Assembly (NCBI GenBank): GCA_005408345.1
Contig: SEMN01000451.1
Span: 1 to 64,000, forward strand
Direction: 5' to 3'
From: Macquaria australasica
Taxonomy: Eukaryota; Chordata; Actinopteri; Centrarchiformes; Percichthyidae
DNA length: 64,000 bases
Positions 44,593 to 57,734 of this stretch are shown here, piece after piece. The translations under genes were made by a program, and so were the position numbers. The notes under the pieces are model-generated. The model was not told the origin of the DNA, did no database searches, and saw nothing but the letters and a program-made list of their open reading frames with translations. How positions within the stretch are numbered: position 1 is the first letter of the stretch; each line of letters opens with the position of its first letter.

Positions 44593-45831
44593 ATCTGTCT
44601 CTGGAATGGTTGAACTACAACACATAGTCCACTCGTGGTCGTATGTGCCGATGAAGTTTGTCACTTTAACCGAAGAAGTTCAGAAGTGGCAACAAATGAG
44701 AAGCCTTTAAATGTTACCTAATTATTTTCCACATTGCTGTTTGTACGACAGAGAGGGTGGAGGGGAAACAAATGTTTGATGCAGTCCAGTGTTAGAGGTT
44801 TGCGAATCAGGGGTTTTAGCCAATGGGAAACCAGATCCAAAATGAAACCGGCTGTAGCACTACCACTTGCAAACTAATCTGTTAGCATGTTTACTGCCGG
44901 CTGACCACTGGCTGTGTGAGCTGTTGTCACATTGTTATTTTATGGACCACACTGGCTGTGAGTTTGAGCTGTTGTTTCGTGAGTTTTTATTTAAAAATGT
45001 TACAATGGAAACATTGCAGTAGCAGCTGATTATTGAACTGGCGTTGCATTGAGCTGTATCCTGTTCACTGTCTGATATTCCTCCTGAGAGACTTTTACTC
45101 ACTGAAGAGTTTCAGGCAAAGTTCTGATAGGACGACTGTAATACAGACATTCGAAAATAAATTTAAATGAGATTTTTTAAATCTGATTAAATAGAAGTTA
45201 TGTTTACATGTAAATTCATGCAGGGTATAATGTCCAACTTAGCTTGTTTTATAATCATAATTTTTCCCATTTGAAACATTTTCCATTCATTACATTTGAA
45301 TCCCAGTGACACTTTGCCAAAACCAAATGGATATGAAAGAATAAAGAAATGCAGCAGGTAGATTAACAAGGTTTACTTTGTTTTTCCCTTTGCTGTTCAC
45401 TAATTTTCCCAGGGACAGTTGTGCTATGTACTTCTTCACTGATTAACTTCTCACAGTAGACAAGTGGACAAGCTAGCAAGGCTAACTGTATCATTAAACA
45501 CACTTGCCACCAGTAACGCAGGTGTTGCAAAGCCTACCAGGACTGAAATCTTAAAGATTAGAAGTTTAATTGGCAGTAGCACCAGCACTGTGTCTGCCTA
45601 TATAAAAACACTGCTTCTCACATAGTTCAGTCCCTGCCCTGTCTGGTGCACATGTAGAATCTGAACACAGACAGAAACCACAGAATGCTCTCTGGTGTGT
45701 CACACTCTACCCAGTCATGTGTGGAGGGTGGGGTGAGGTGTGGTGATGGAGAAGAACCAGGAGAGGACCCTTCACATCTCCAGTATTCCATTAGCCGGTG
45801 TGTGATGTATTGCTCTACCACATAGACACAC

Positions 45832-45832
<1 letters not shown>

Positions 45833-45871
<39 letters not shown>

Positions 45872-46015
45872 TGGAAGACCAGTTTCCCTTGTCTCCTCCC
45901 AACACCCTCCCCCATCCCACTGCCTCTCCTCTTCATCCTCCTCCTCCTTCACACACACCTCACACCCTCCATCAGTCACCATCCATCACACAAGACCTCC
46001 ACAGATGGGCCTGCG

Positions 46016-46048
<33 letters not shown>
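45833..46048 (+). repeat. CA microsatellites
   Basis: Two long CA runs (45833-45869 and 46020-46048). ORFs reading through them (poly-His/Thr or poly-Val/Cys) are artefacts. Confidence 0.9.
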
Positions 46049-46050
<2 letters not shown>

Positions 46051-46759
46051 CACCATACTCACTCCCACCGCCACAAACACACACACAGGCACCGGCAACA
46101 CACACATACTCACACAAAGGCTCTAGACTCACTCCTACAGACACTCACAGGGTTGACCAGACAGACACACACTCACAACAGCTCTCAGCTTAACACTCTC
46201 TCTCCTTCTCACTCATACACACACTCCACCCTACTTTCACACACACAAACACACGCCACCCCACAAACTCTTTCATCTGTGGCTCTAAGCGGCTCAGAAA
46301 CCAAAAACCTCCATGGCTGAGGGGAAAACCAATTAGGACACAATTAGCGCCATCAGATCTACCTGAGAGACGGCGCCTCGCACTCGTGCTGGCAAAACAA
46401 AGCGACATACGGGACTGGGCGGTGGTGGTGGTGGTGGGGGGTATGTGGGGATTTGTGGAGGAAAACCACTGCTCGCTCACTTCCTGCAGCCTTTAAAGGC
46501 TGCCACTAATTTCCCCACGTTTCTGATCAATGCGGAAAAACAGCAGCACTAATGAGCCTCGCTCCTTTACAAGAAACACCAGTACAACACGCTGGATCAG
46601 TCTAATTAAAGAAAAAAGGAAGGAAGGGTCGAAACAGAACACAACTCTGAAAAGTTGTGCATAAAGGAAACACATCAAGCACGTGGTTTCTTTCCATGCT
46701 AATCAACAAGTTAGTTGAGAAAGAACGAGGCAGTAGCAGGAATCAAAAGCGTGGCTCAC

Positions 46760-46973
46760 CTTTGAATTTCCAGCCATGCACTAGTTTAAAGGAGAATTCC
46801 ACTGAAAAAGATATTCCAATCAGGATCCAGCCTCCGTACATCACATATCCAAACCCCGACTGCAGCCAGGAGAAAATAATCTCTCCCTGAAAATCCAACT
46901 GCACCTTGTTAACCCTTTCGTCCTGGATGTTAACTCTTTCCTCCTGTAGCCTGAGGAAAGCCTCCTCCAGAGC
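46760..46973 (-). CDS. Host exon of an unidentified membrane protein (internal exon)
   Basis: On the minus strand an acceptor with a long CT tract ending in CACACACAG precedes GCTCTGGAGG at 46973, and the exon ends CAAAG/GTGAGC at 46760, a consensus donor. The 214 bases are open in one frame (71 codons plus one base; entry phase 0, exit phase 1). They encode a charged helix (EEAFLRLQEERVNIQDERV), an amphipathic stretch, then a membrane segment, GYVMYGGWILIGISFSVEF. A possible small upstream exon at 47095-47129 ends HD/GTGAGC in matching phase. A downstream partner could be 28349-28190. I cannot name the gene. If real, the flanking tens of kilobases are introns. Confidence 0.55.
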
Positions 46974-47287
46974 CTGTGTGTGTGAGAGAGAGACAGAGAG
47001 AGAGAGAGTGAGAGAGAGAGGAGGTGTAGTAGTAGTGGTAGAATGAGGTGGGATGGATGGAGGGAGTAGGAGGGGAGGGGTGCTGGCGGCTCACATCATG
47101 AGAGAAGTCGTAATCTGCGCACCGGCAAGCTCTCAGCGAGGGAATCGAGCCACCAGAGAAGAAGAAGATGATACAGAAGAAGAAGAAAAGGAGGAGGAGG
47201 AGAGCGGCATGAAGGCAGGCAGTGGTGAATGAGGGGAGGATGCAAGCTCCCACCCCTCACACTGCTGAGTCTCTCTCTCTCTCTCTC

Positions 47288-47323
<36 letters not shown>

Positions 47324-47450
47324 ATGCACACACTCCTACCCCCCGCCCTGCTACAGATTGCATTGCACTGATGAAATTTTAATGGTTCTTTTAGGAAGAA
47401 TAATGAACATGCTAGTCCCTGGAGTTGTGTGTAAAGGGGGGGGGGGGGTT
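46974..47450 (+). repeat. GA/CT, CA and poly-G simple repeats
   Basis: GT then GA runs at 46975-47022, GAAGAAG/GAGGAG at 47160-47205, CT at 47269-47287, CA at 47290-47321, and a G13 run at 47436-47448. Read on the minus strand, the first tract supplies the polypyrimidine tract of the exon above. Confidence 0.85.
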
Positions 47451-47820
47451 TCTACACTACACACACCTACAGAGGCATGCAACAAACATGCATATGTGCA
47501 TACACAGCATACAAGTGTGTTTTTCTCTCTATCTTGCTCTCTCTTTTACACACGCTCACCAGAGCATACTCCCACTCACACACCACAATCCTGCACAGAT
47601 TCACGCACGCACACTCCCCCTTTTCTTCATTTGCACACCACATACAGAAACACACACAGACATACACATGCCATGCAGGCGTACACTCAACATCAAACGC
47701 TACTACTGACAGACACACACAGACACACATTTGCTCCTGCCGCACAGGGAAGACGGGGTGGGGGAGTAAACGCAGAGATCCAACCCATCCTCAAAATGCT
47801 CTCTTGGTGCACACTCGCAT

Positions 47821-47849
47821 CCACACACACACACACACACACACACACA
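47821..47849 (+). repeat. CA microsatellite
   Basis: Fourteen CA units inside a longer CA-rich stretch from about 47450. Confidence 0.9.
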
Positions 47850-47899
47850 GGAGCGCACACATGAGCACACACCCCAATGAAGTGGAACAAAGAGCGCAG

Positions 47900-50800
47900 A
47901 GGCAGCATGTGGAGGCACCAGTAGGAACACCATGATGGGAGGAGAGGAGTGAAGTGTGCCACAAAACACACCATCTTCAAAGTACCTTCAGTCTACTGCA
48001 GTGTAGTATTGTTGAGTGTAGTAGAGTAGGGTGAAACAAATAATAAAACCAACTGAAACAGAAAAACAATTATCTAATTATGCATCATTAATTACAACTA
48101 ATCACACATTTATACTTTAAATTACTTATAATTCATTTGAAGTGGAAATGAAAGCAGCAAAACTCAATTAAACATAAAGGAAGTGCCAAATTCAAGTCTC
48201 ACCAACTTCATTCTAAATGTCCAGTTAGTTTCTTTACCATATGTATGGACACAAACAGCTATAAACTGAGATTTATTCACTTAAAAAAGCAAAACTGTTG
48301 AGTTATGGTTGATAAACCTGAATTCTGTGTGTTCTGCTTTAACACTTTTTACAAATGTTACTAATGTTGACACATTTTTAACAATCTGCTGATTATTTTC
48401 TCAATTAATCAATTCATTGTTTACTCTATATGGTGTCAGAAAATAGTGAAAAATGTCCAATACAGTTTTCCAGAGTGCAAGGTGACATCTTCACATTGCT
48501 CGTTTTGTCCAACCAACAGTCCAAAACCCAAAGATATTCAGATAAAGTGTAACTCCACCCTCAAACTCTGCTAACCCCATCTCCCAGCAAATTAAAAAAT
48601 GCAACAGAGGAGTGAGGGAACAACACCTGTAGGAGGCGTGGCCTCGAGGCTATGTAGTGTGTGGGTCAGGAGACACAGGGGAGACTGACTGACACTGATT
48701 AGAGTCTTTTTTATATAACTTTCATGACATAGACAGGTCCCAACCAGTTGACTCTATGTCAGCATTGGCCTCACAGGCTCAGGGCTGATTTAAAACAGTA
48801 GATGGCGTGTTGAGCCATTTTCAACCCATGAAAGGTAGTAGCTCAAAAATAAAAATGTGATAATCATCTCAATTTAGTCACAGTTGCGTTTCTCATTCAG
48901 GATAGAATAAAAAAACACGGTGGCTACCAAGAGACGGTAATTTAAATTCCTCATACATGGACAGCTTAAGATGTCTTACACTGCAGATCCTGGATGTGAT
49001 TTGTTCAGCCACATCCACTTTTATGCCAACTGCTCCCTCCTGCAGCTCACAACAGTCCCCCCAAAAAATCCCACCAGAATTGTAACATGGTGTGACCGAA
49101 AGTTTACCCGATGCAGCAGGACATTAAAGCAACTTTGAGCACAAAAACAGTTTTCTGGAAAGTTTCCCCCACTTGAAAAAAACCCCCCAATAAACTCTGA
49201 GTCAACTCTCTTTGGCTGTGGAAATCGTTCTCATCCCTCACATTCTCCTCCAAGGTGCAGCATCCTTCCTCTGCACCGTTCCTGAAAATCAATTACTGCA
49301 CCTGTGAGGATTATACAGCTCTATCCCCCCAAAACAGTGGTGAAAAAGGAGAATCATAATTTATATCTCCAGTTCTAAGGCCACTTTCATTCCCCCTCCA
49401 ACACAGCAATTCCCAAGAGGCCAAGGCCAAGTTAACACACAATGTCAGGGAAGAAGAACTGTTCAGAATGTGTCTCTTGGTCTCACAGACACGCAGAACC
49501 ACTTTAAAGTTTTTTATTGAAACAACACCACACTTGAGAATCTGGGAGAAAACAAGCCAGTCGAGTCTTTAAGAAAGCTGTTTGAGGTCTGTCAATAATG
49601 ATGGGAATACCAGGGAGAGAATGCTTGAAAGGCATTTAAGAGCCAAGCAGGGGGGTTTGATGGGAACAGCCATGATGTGTGACATGCGAGTCGTCCTCTA
49701 TCCTGGGATACAAAAACAACAACTCGCAAGGTTAAAGCTGTCTAGAGACTAAACATGCCTCACTGGAAGAGTTTCGTGCAAAGATTTACTATATTTGAAA
49801 AAACGACACCTACTCTTGAAAACGCTGTATAGCTCGATATTAAAAGCAACATGGTGCATTGAGGGTTGTGGGTAAGTTAAGCAGAGGTTTGATGGGAACA
49901 TTCATGCAAGCACTAGTGTTCCTCCTGGGATGCAAAACAAAAACAGCTTAAAAAGGTAAGGCTGTCTGGAGAGAAAAAAATGTGTCACATTCGGGTAAGA
50001 TACTGATCATAAACAACAGGTAATGCTGCTCTGCTTAGATGTCAAAAACTATTGAGAAATGGTGTTACAAAATCAAACCGAGAACACAGTAAAATCTGTG
50101 ATAATTATCATGCAAATTGGGTAATTTATTGCATTAAACAAGCTGGAAAGAAAGAGAAATCAAACTAAATGTTCTCAGTGATAAATTACCTTTCTCAAAA
50201 ATGTTACTTTCATAGCATACCAAAATGAACAGCTCTATGCAAGGTAGGATATAAGTCTAAAAGCTAACGGTATGCTTTGGAAATGGTCAGCAGTAACATC
50301 AAGCAAGTTATAGTTAATGAGCTCTTAAATGCAAAACCACAGGTATGGCTCTTTTTAAAAAGTACTCGTTCAATTCTTGACAGCAAATGCTACTGGCAAT
50401 CCCTCACACCAGAAAGCATCCCTGATGGACAGTGTTTGATTGGTGAGAAAAGAGCCAAATCCAATTAACAAGTTTTTGCTGGAAGTGACCTTTTCCTTCA
50501 TTATCGCCATTGGCTGTCCCCTGGCTACCTGGTTTAGTGGCCGTGATGGAGGACATCTGAAGAGACGCTAAATTGAAATCGGTTGCGGGTGAGCTGAGGT
50601 GTGTGTTCAAAGATAAGATTTTCAATAGAAATAGAGAAATATGCGGGGTCCTTCCTGCAGGGCAATTAATGACATTAGCAGCAGAGCACTCGGCCTGGCA
50701 CTCTCTCTCTCTCTCGATGCCCAGGTGCAGTTTAGTTTTATACTACCACGTTTATGAGGGATCGTAATGGGTGGGTGCCACTCAAAACAAACGGGAGGCC

Positions 50801-51740
50801 AATTAAATGTAAGGGCTTCCTGGGCAAGCCGCCAATAAGAGGGCCAACAACTCGTTTTATACACAGCTCTTATTTTACTTCAAAATATTTTTATTTACTT
50901 GTAATTGGGGTGGGCTATGTGGATAAAGTACTCTCGTATATACTGGTATATGTCATTTTATTTCGCAATACTGATGTGTATCATAATCTAGTACATTTTT
51001 TGAAAAGAATAATTTATAAACTCTTTAGGGACAAAGGGATGACTGTTAGTGGCTAATCCAGCAAATTAAATATGAGATAATGATATAAAAATCCAATATT
51101 GCCATAAAGCAATTCTGCTCACTGATTTGCAGCATTACTCTCAATGGGGGGGGGGGGCACTCTGTCAGACATTTTGAAGGAGACAGACACAGGTGCAGCA
51201 GACACAGATTCCCTCGTGCTCTGTCCACAACACGAAATACTGCTCTTCCTAAGGTAAGATGATGTTCAAAGTCAGAAAAACATTTTGCTATGATGGTTGT
51301 TTCTTACAGTAGTTTATTCTTGGGGTCAGTGTTTGTCCTTGTATGTTAAATATGTTGGTATGATGAGGGTTAAAGGGATAGCTAGCACGGTATGTCAGAA
51401 TCTATGACGGTTGATCATTTCATATATAGCGACATTTTGCCCAACCCTAATTTGCACATTGATTAAACAAAAATCTAAAATGTACCCATGTTAAAATTCC
51501 ACTAATGACTTTTATATTAACAATAAATTAAATGAGGCTGTGAAACGTAAGCGAACTCACTCGCAGTGAAGGACCGACAAAGAATGATTACCCAACTCTG
51601 CAGTGCGACTGAGCTTTTTAGCTTCTGTAAGCTAATTGTTTACAGCACATTTATACACACATATAGTTCAGTTTCCAGCCGCAGCAGGCAGCTGTGTTCA
51701 ACTAAACAAGAGTCCCTAGCCATTGCAGCGGTTCTGTGAA
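47900..51740. other. Host non-coding DNA
   Basis: No gene is seen. 50390-50870 is less repetitive, with several AATTAA-type motifs, and resembles a conserved non-coding element by texture only. G12 run at 51146-51157. Confidence 0.45.
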
Positions 51741-51744
51741 GCGA

Positions 51745-52005
51745 TGCTTTGAGCTAAATGCTATTTGCTAATTAGCAGTAAACACAACATACAGCTGAGG
51801 TTCATGGGAATGTCATTAGTTTTGCAGGTATTTGGTCATAAACTAAAGTATTGGACAAATTAAAATTTTGACCTGATGACAGCGCTAGATGGAAAGTCAA
51901 GGGAATGCCAAAGTTATAACAAGTCATCCTCTGGGGACCACAAATGATAGTACCAAATTTCACGGCAATCCATTCAGTAATTGTGGAGATATTACAGTCT
52001 GGACC
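51745..52005 (-). repeat. Percomorph dispersed repeat, copy 2 (reverse, internally deleted)
   Basis: TTTGAGCTAAATGCTA runs straight into TTTGCTAATTAGCAGTAAAC, skipping the ATGCTAAC-rich part seen in copy 1. It then continues through CAGCTGAGGTTCATGGGAAT and CACGGCAATCCATTC. Confidence 0.65.
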
Positions 52006-52009
52006 AGTA

Positions 52010-53555
52010 TATACTGTACACTTCCCTATGAATTTTTATCCAGGTGGACATGTGGTATACTTGCGAAGCCAAAATGCCCCATATGGCTATGGCATAAAAC
52101 AGGTAGGACCATAACTTCAGGCAATTTAACGCAGCATTCTAGATAAACAGAGTACAGTATACTGCCTGGAAACATCAGGCCAGAAAAGCTGCAGAGGAGA
52201 GATTTCATCCTCCAACAATCGCCAGTTTAACGTCCGTATTACAGTAGATTTCACAGATCAGATGCCATGTAAATGTGAATGCATGTGCCAGTGTGTGTAC
52301 ATGTGTCATTTAGTATTCAAAACACAATACACACGCACCAGGCTTGTCACAGGGATCTCTCTGGAGTATGGGAGGACTGAAACTAGAGCAACTTGAGAAA
52401 AGACAACAGAATCCCTTGAAATTTGGCTTTTATCCATTCAATCTGACATGAAAGTACACCCATGATTTCATTCATAACATGGTTTTCTTCTTTTCAGGTA
52501 GACATGCATATTGTTTATTCATTTACGTTCCAAGTGCTTGATGCTCAACAATACTCAGTACATAACCAGTATACCCTCAGCAACTGAGGGTGCTCTTTCT
52601 TCATCAGCTTCATAGTGACAGTACAGAATGGCCTCCTGGGAGTTATTGCTGTGGAACAAGGGGCCACAGACAAAGTCATCACCTGTTGGTGTTGTCCATT
52701 CATCCTTTTTGAATGAGAACATGGCTGGGACATGACTAACCTCTGGCTAATTAACTACCATTAACATGCTTCACACAGGCCCCAGCTGTTTCTGGACAAG
52801 CATGAACATCCAGGAAAGCTCTCTGGGGGAAGTGGAGCTGAGAGTGAAAGCTTGTCTCAACATCCTGGCTGGCTTAGCAGATCTCCTCTGTGCCACAGAG
52901 GGCTCTTACAGATTTTCATTTTAGTTCATATTCCCATTTCTTTGTTAGTGTACTTTCTTTCGTACTCTAACCTGTCCGCAACAAAAATGTCTCCAACATG
53001 CAAATCTTCAAATTAATTATACATTCTCTTACATATGACTTTTCAGACCTGTGCAGGATTCACCACTGCTCTGCCGCCATAATGAAGACAGGCCATCGAC
53101 AGGAGGAATGGCACGATAACCAAGCGCATTAATAACCACATCATGTAGAGATGGCTTGCATGATGAAGGCCAGCCACCCTGATAATTGGCAGGCATGAGC
53201 AGCAAGCTAGTAGGGAGAGATTGACGACTGAGCTCAAACCACCCCAACACCCCCACCCAACCCCCTGCCTTCCATCACCCCTCCCTGCTTCCCTGTTGTG
53301 TTGTTACATCTCATTTTCTCCCGATCCATCTTGGTGACATTGGTGAGCATACGCTCAGGTCGAGGTCAGGAGCGCGTGGTAGAATTAGTGTCTTGGGGAC
53401 GATGGATTACTCCTCTTACCATCAACAGTGTGGGGGCAGAGGGTTGGTTAGCAGGTTACTGATTCACATAAAGGGGCCCTATCAAATGAATCAAGAATGT
53501 TGATTTTGTTTAAATGGTAAACCTACAATATGCTATAAATGTTTAGCCACTCTAG
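52010..53555. other. Host non-coding DNA
   Basis: No gene or recognisable element is seen; all ORFs are under 80 codons and lack splice or start context. Confidence 0.5.
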
Positions 53556-53559
53556 GGCT

Positions 53560-54275
53560 TTACTTTAGGGATGGCAATGTCAGTCTGTCTGTGAGTCGGT
53601 ATCTCAACAACCATTGGATGGATTGCCATGAAACATTCATGGCCCCCAGACAATAAAGCCTTCTGATTTTGGTGATCCTCTAACATGTCATCTAGTGCCA
53701 CCAGCAAGTCAGTTTTTTACTCATCCAGGAAAATAATTCAACATCTACTTGATGGACTGGCTGAAAATTTGGTGTAAAAGTTCACGGATCCCAGACGTTG
53801 TATCCTAATGACTTTGGTGATCTCTGACCTTTCCTCTGGTGCCACCATAAGGTTGACATTTGTAGTTTTGAGTGAAATCTCTTGAACACTATTGGATATA
53901 TTGTCATTAAATTTGGTTCATTGTCCATTCATGTCCCCCACAGAATGAACTGCAATAACTTTGGTGATCTCTTAACGTCTCATCTAGCACCATCAGGTCA
54001 AAGATTTAATTTGTTCAATACTTTGGTTTACGACCAAATACCTGCACAACTAATGACATTCCCATCAGCCTCAGCTGTACTGTGTTTTTAGTGTTAATTA
54101 ACAACTGTTAGCAAACATAAAAATATGATGGTCAAAACCAAAAACCTGGTTATGCCTGCTAAATATCAGCATGTTAGCATTGTCAGTATGAGCATGTTAG
54201 CATTCTGACATTAGCATTCACATTAGTACTGTTTCACAGAGCCACTAATGTGGCTATAGATTCTTAGTCTTGTTT
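53560..54275 (+). repeat. Percomorph dispersed repeat, copy 3 (forward, longest)
   Basis: It begins TTTAGGGATGGCAATGTCAG and GGATGGATTGCCATGAAACA, with three tandem variants of a '...ACTTTGGTGATCTCT...' block (about 53640, 53810 and 53950). Then come ACCAAATACCTGCACAACTA and GAGCATGTTAGCAT repeats, ending CTTAGTCTTGTTT. It is the reverse complement of copies 1 and 2. Confidence 0.7.
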
Positions 54276-54279
54276 AACC

Positions 54280-57155
54280 TGAACAAAGACATACTGATCC
54301 AGTGTGTTTAGACCAAAAACCCTAATGGTGGTCCGAAACTGTCTTTTCAAGTGTTTTGAAGTTGATCATCCGATGGGAACAAAGGCGCTGCTAAAAACAG
54401 ACTTTGCTGTGTGAACGTGAAAAGGTGGATGCTGTAGCTTTAAATATAAAGTTGTGGTGTACACCCTTTTCTCCAAGGACTTTCAAACAAAAGGTAGGGT
54501 CACGTTAGGTCTTCCGTTCAACAAAGTGGCCCTGCACTCAGCCCCCAAAAAGAATGTGATGTCTTGGTTTCAGTGTGTGTAATTAATATTGAGCAGAGCA
54601 AAAAACTGTAAACAGTGTATGATGATGACGATGCTGCTGTTTGTAGTCTGGTAGTGTAATTTAGTACTAAACAGGGCTATAAAACATCGCTATAATAGGA
54701 CTACTCCATTTCAAAACACAGTGCATCAGTGCTCTGACCTGCAAGTCCACCAGAGCTGGACCTGAAATCCACCCAACCAGGCCACTATGCAGCACTTGAA
54801 CAGGATCGGCTTCTCACAAGGGTTCATCTCATTTGAATTTTAAGTGATGGAGTCGTCAGCTAATCAGGGTTGAGTCTAGTATCAGATCGTGTTAGAGCTA
54901 CAGAATATTTGAAAATTAAACCACCAAAACTGCATTATACAGGGCCCTTAATGCACATTTGCATTAGCCTGGCAGCTAAGTGACCGCTCAGAGGATTTCC
55001 ACTGGCTATTCGTAGATGCAGTGTGAGATGGAGCAGCTAGGCGACGGCGCTCTTTAAAGATACAATGTTATGCAGCAATATAAAATACATTAAACTGGCT
55101 TACATTTGAGCCATCACTATCCTGATTTACTTCCTTACAGTGAGTGCAACTAGACTAAGCGTCAATGAGAGCGGCAGTGAGGAGCACAAGAATCAAAACC
55201 ATTGTGTGCTGGGCAATGATAGGATTAAAGAATAAAGGATGAAGAGTAAGTATAAAGAAGTGCAAGAATGCAAAGAAATGGGATTAACTGGCACTGTCCA
55301 ATGAAGTAAAAGGGGTGATTTGTCTTCTCTTATTCTTTACCAACACAACAGTATAATGGAGGAAAATATGGGATGTGATTCATAGCAGAAGGAGGATGTA
55401 TAGTAACGGTGAGGACCACTAGAATGCATCAAATGGTTGATCGGCTGGTCTGCTACAGGAAGACTAATTACCAGTGAGACCTGCATCCCATACAAAGGCG
55501 TTGATACCACCATTGTGCATGGAGAATATTGGCAAGTGTCCCTGTGCATAAATGCATACGCATAAGGTAAATTGGCTCCCTTGGTGAGCAATTGTTCAGT
55601 GGAATGCAAGGTTAACATAGCATCATATTATTTGTGCTAATTCCGTCAAGGCCTGTGTAAAACATTAGCAAAGAGATTAAATTATGAGCCAGATTATGCA
55701 CTCCCTTTAGTTAATGAAGAGGAAAATGGAAAACTGCCTGTGCGTTAAAGACATCGTTTTTACAGTTAACTGGTAATGAAAGCTGGGGTGGGTTACATAC
55801 CAGAGATCCTTCGCTGAATGCATCAGAACGCAATAGGGGGGGGGACAACAAGCAATTTCCTTTTTCAGTCCAAATTAATCCATGTATCTGAAAACTGGCC
55901 TTTAATGACAGGGCGGAATGAAACTGCTAGTTAATTAGCCTGGCATTGGAACATGGAATAAAGTCAGAAAAGACAAAATGTTGACAAAAAACTAATTACA
56001 CACGACCTATCATAGACGTAATACGGGGGGGCCTTTTCCAGTTCTCCCCTGGAGTCACAGAGAAACAACAATAAATAAGACAAGCTAATAAAAGCTACAT
56101 CAAGAGGATTAGCGCTTTTATGAATAATTTAAGACACAGCTTAAATACCTTCTGGAGGAGGGGATCTTATTGGCCTCTCTCTGAGCTATTCAGGCTTATG
56201 TGGCTCTACTGCAGAACAAACAGCACCATTACACCTTAATTCCCTTACGTGTATTTGCAAAGTCACCGTGATTCAAAAGCTTCTAGGGACTGATTTTAAC
56301 CTCTGGCCTCAAGTTACACATGCAGATATTCAATTAAACTCTATTTAGGCATGTCTTAAAATATTTTTGTGTTTGTAGGTGAATTGGTTACTGCTGATAT
56401 TCCTTGTAGACTATTTTACTGTTAATGTACTTGCTAGCTTGTAATAAAACAATTTCAAATCAATATTTCCTGTCAAACATTGAATGTCTTAGCTGTGTGA
56501 TAAGCAGGATAAAGCACACTGAGGTTGTTAAATTGCAAAATAAGCTTCTTCAAAGCAATCAATCACCCTGCTTATTTTGCTACAATGACCAGCTCACAGA
56601 GCTTACAGTGGTAGCTACTGTTGAAGTCCTTCCTTAAGTCTTGAACATGTCTATACACCACAATACTACTACAGGTAAGTCTTTCTTCAGTGTTGCACCA
56701 CAAGCAAAAAAATTGAGTTACCCAATACATGTGTATTTGGCTGTGCAGCTTGCCTCAAAGCAACACGGAGCATTAACTGCCAAGTCACATCAATTAGATT
56801 ATTCTGACGTACACTACACATGGATCCATTTCAATTTAGGCCCCAAGGCCCTTTGACATCCTTTATCATCAACACAGCGAGCCACTTGTCTTGGGAGATT
56901 GTGGAGCATTACCACATTGGCTGTCACTCAAGACACAGCAGCCAATCACTACAAGACAGCCAGGCTGCGTGGAAGCTGTATGAAATGTTTCATGACAGCC
57001 AGGCGGGAAGAGGGGAAATTGGATGGAGGCTCCTGGTCAACAGAGGCCAGGTTGGTGTGTTTGGACCCGGAAATCCATTCAAAAAACTAAAGTATTTTTT
57101 CAAAAGATGGATAGGACACCCATGTCTTTTTTATACTTTGACTTTAAGGAGAAAT
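54280..57155. other. Host non-coding DNA; ATTA-rich stretch at 55690-56300
   Basis: No gene. 55900-56140 contains GTTAATTAGCC, ACTAATTACAC, GAGGATTAGCGC and TATGAATAATT in non-repetitive sequence, a density of homeodomain-type sites often seen in developmental enhancers. Conservation cannot be judged here. Confidence 0.35.
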
Positions 57156-57159
57156 TGTT

Positions 57160-57730
57160 TAGCTTTAGGGATGGCAATGTTAGTGTGTTGGCCCACCACT
57201 TTAGTCCAAACTGATATGTCAACAACTATTGGTTGGATTGCCATGAAATATTGTACAGATATCCATGGTACCCAGGGGATGAATCCTAATGACTTTGGTG
57301 ATCCTCTGACTTTTGATGACCAAATACTATGTGGTACTTTTTATTGGCACCTTTTATTTATGTATTTATTTATGCGACTCTTTGCTTTTAAGTAATTGTA
57401 TTGTCTTGAATCTATATTTATACGCTAATACAGATTGTGTTACTGGACACCTGAATAAGAAAAGTATCTAACTATCTAGCTATCTAATCATATAATATAA
57501 TATAATAACAAATGATATTCCCATCAGCCTCAGCTATACTTTGTGTTTAGGTTTAATCAGTAAATGTTCGAAAGCTAACACGAAGACTAAGATGGTGACC
57601 ATGTTAAACATTGTCAATGACATTCAAGTGTCATTGTGAGCATGTTAGCATGCTGTTTTTAGCATTGACACTAGTGTCTCCGTACAGCCAAACAGAGCCG
57701 CTAGCTAGCTGTAGACTCGTCTTTTAGTAA
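57160..57730 (+). repeat. Percomorph dispersed repeat, copy 4 (forward, interrupted)
   Basis: The left part (TTTAGGGATGGCAATGTTAG to TGACCAAATAC) ends near 57325. Unrelated AT-rich sequence follows to about 57508. Then the right part resumes at ATGATATTCCCATCAGCCTC and ends near GCTGTAGACTCGTC. The 191-codon ORF (56820-57395) runs through this repeat and is not a gene. Confidence 0.65.
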
Positions 57731-57734
57731 TTTG

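Noticed and set aside
45627..47980. Many ORFs of 80-210 codons on both strands
   Set aside because: Translations of CA/GT/GA repeats (His/Thr, Val/Cys, Ser/Leu runs); low-complexity artefacts. Only the 46760-46973 exon is retained.
56820..57395. 191-codon plus-strand ORF
   Set aside because: Runs into the dispersed repeat at 57160 and ends in AT-rich sequence; chance open frame.
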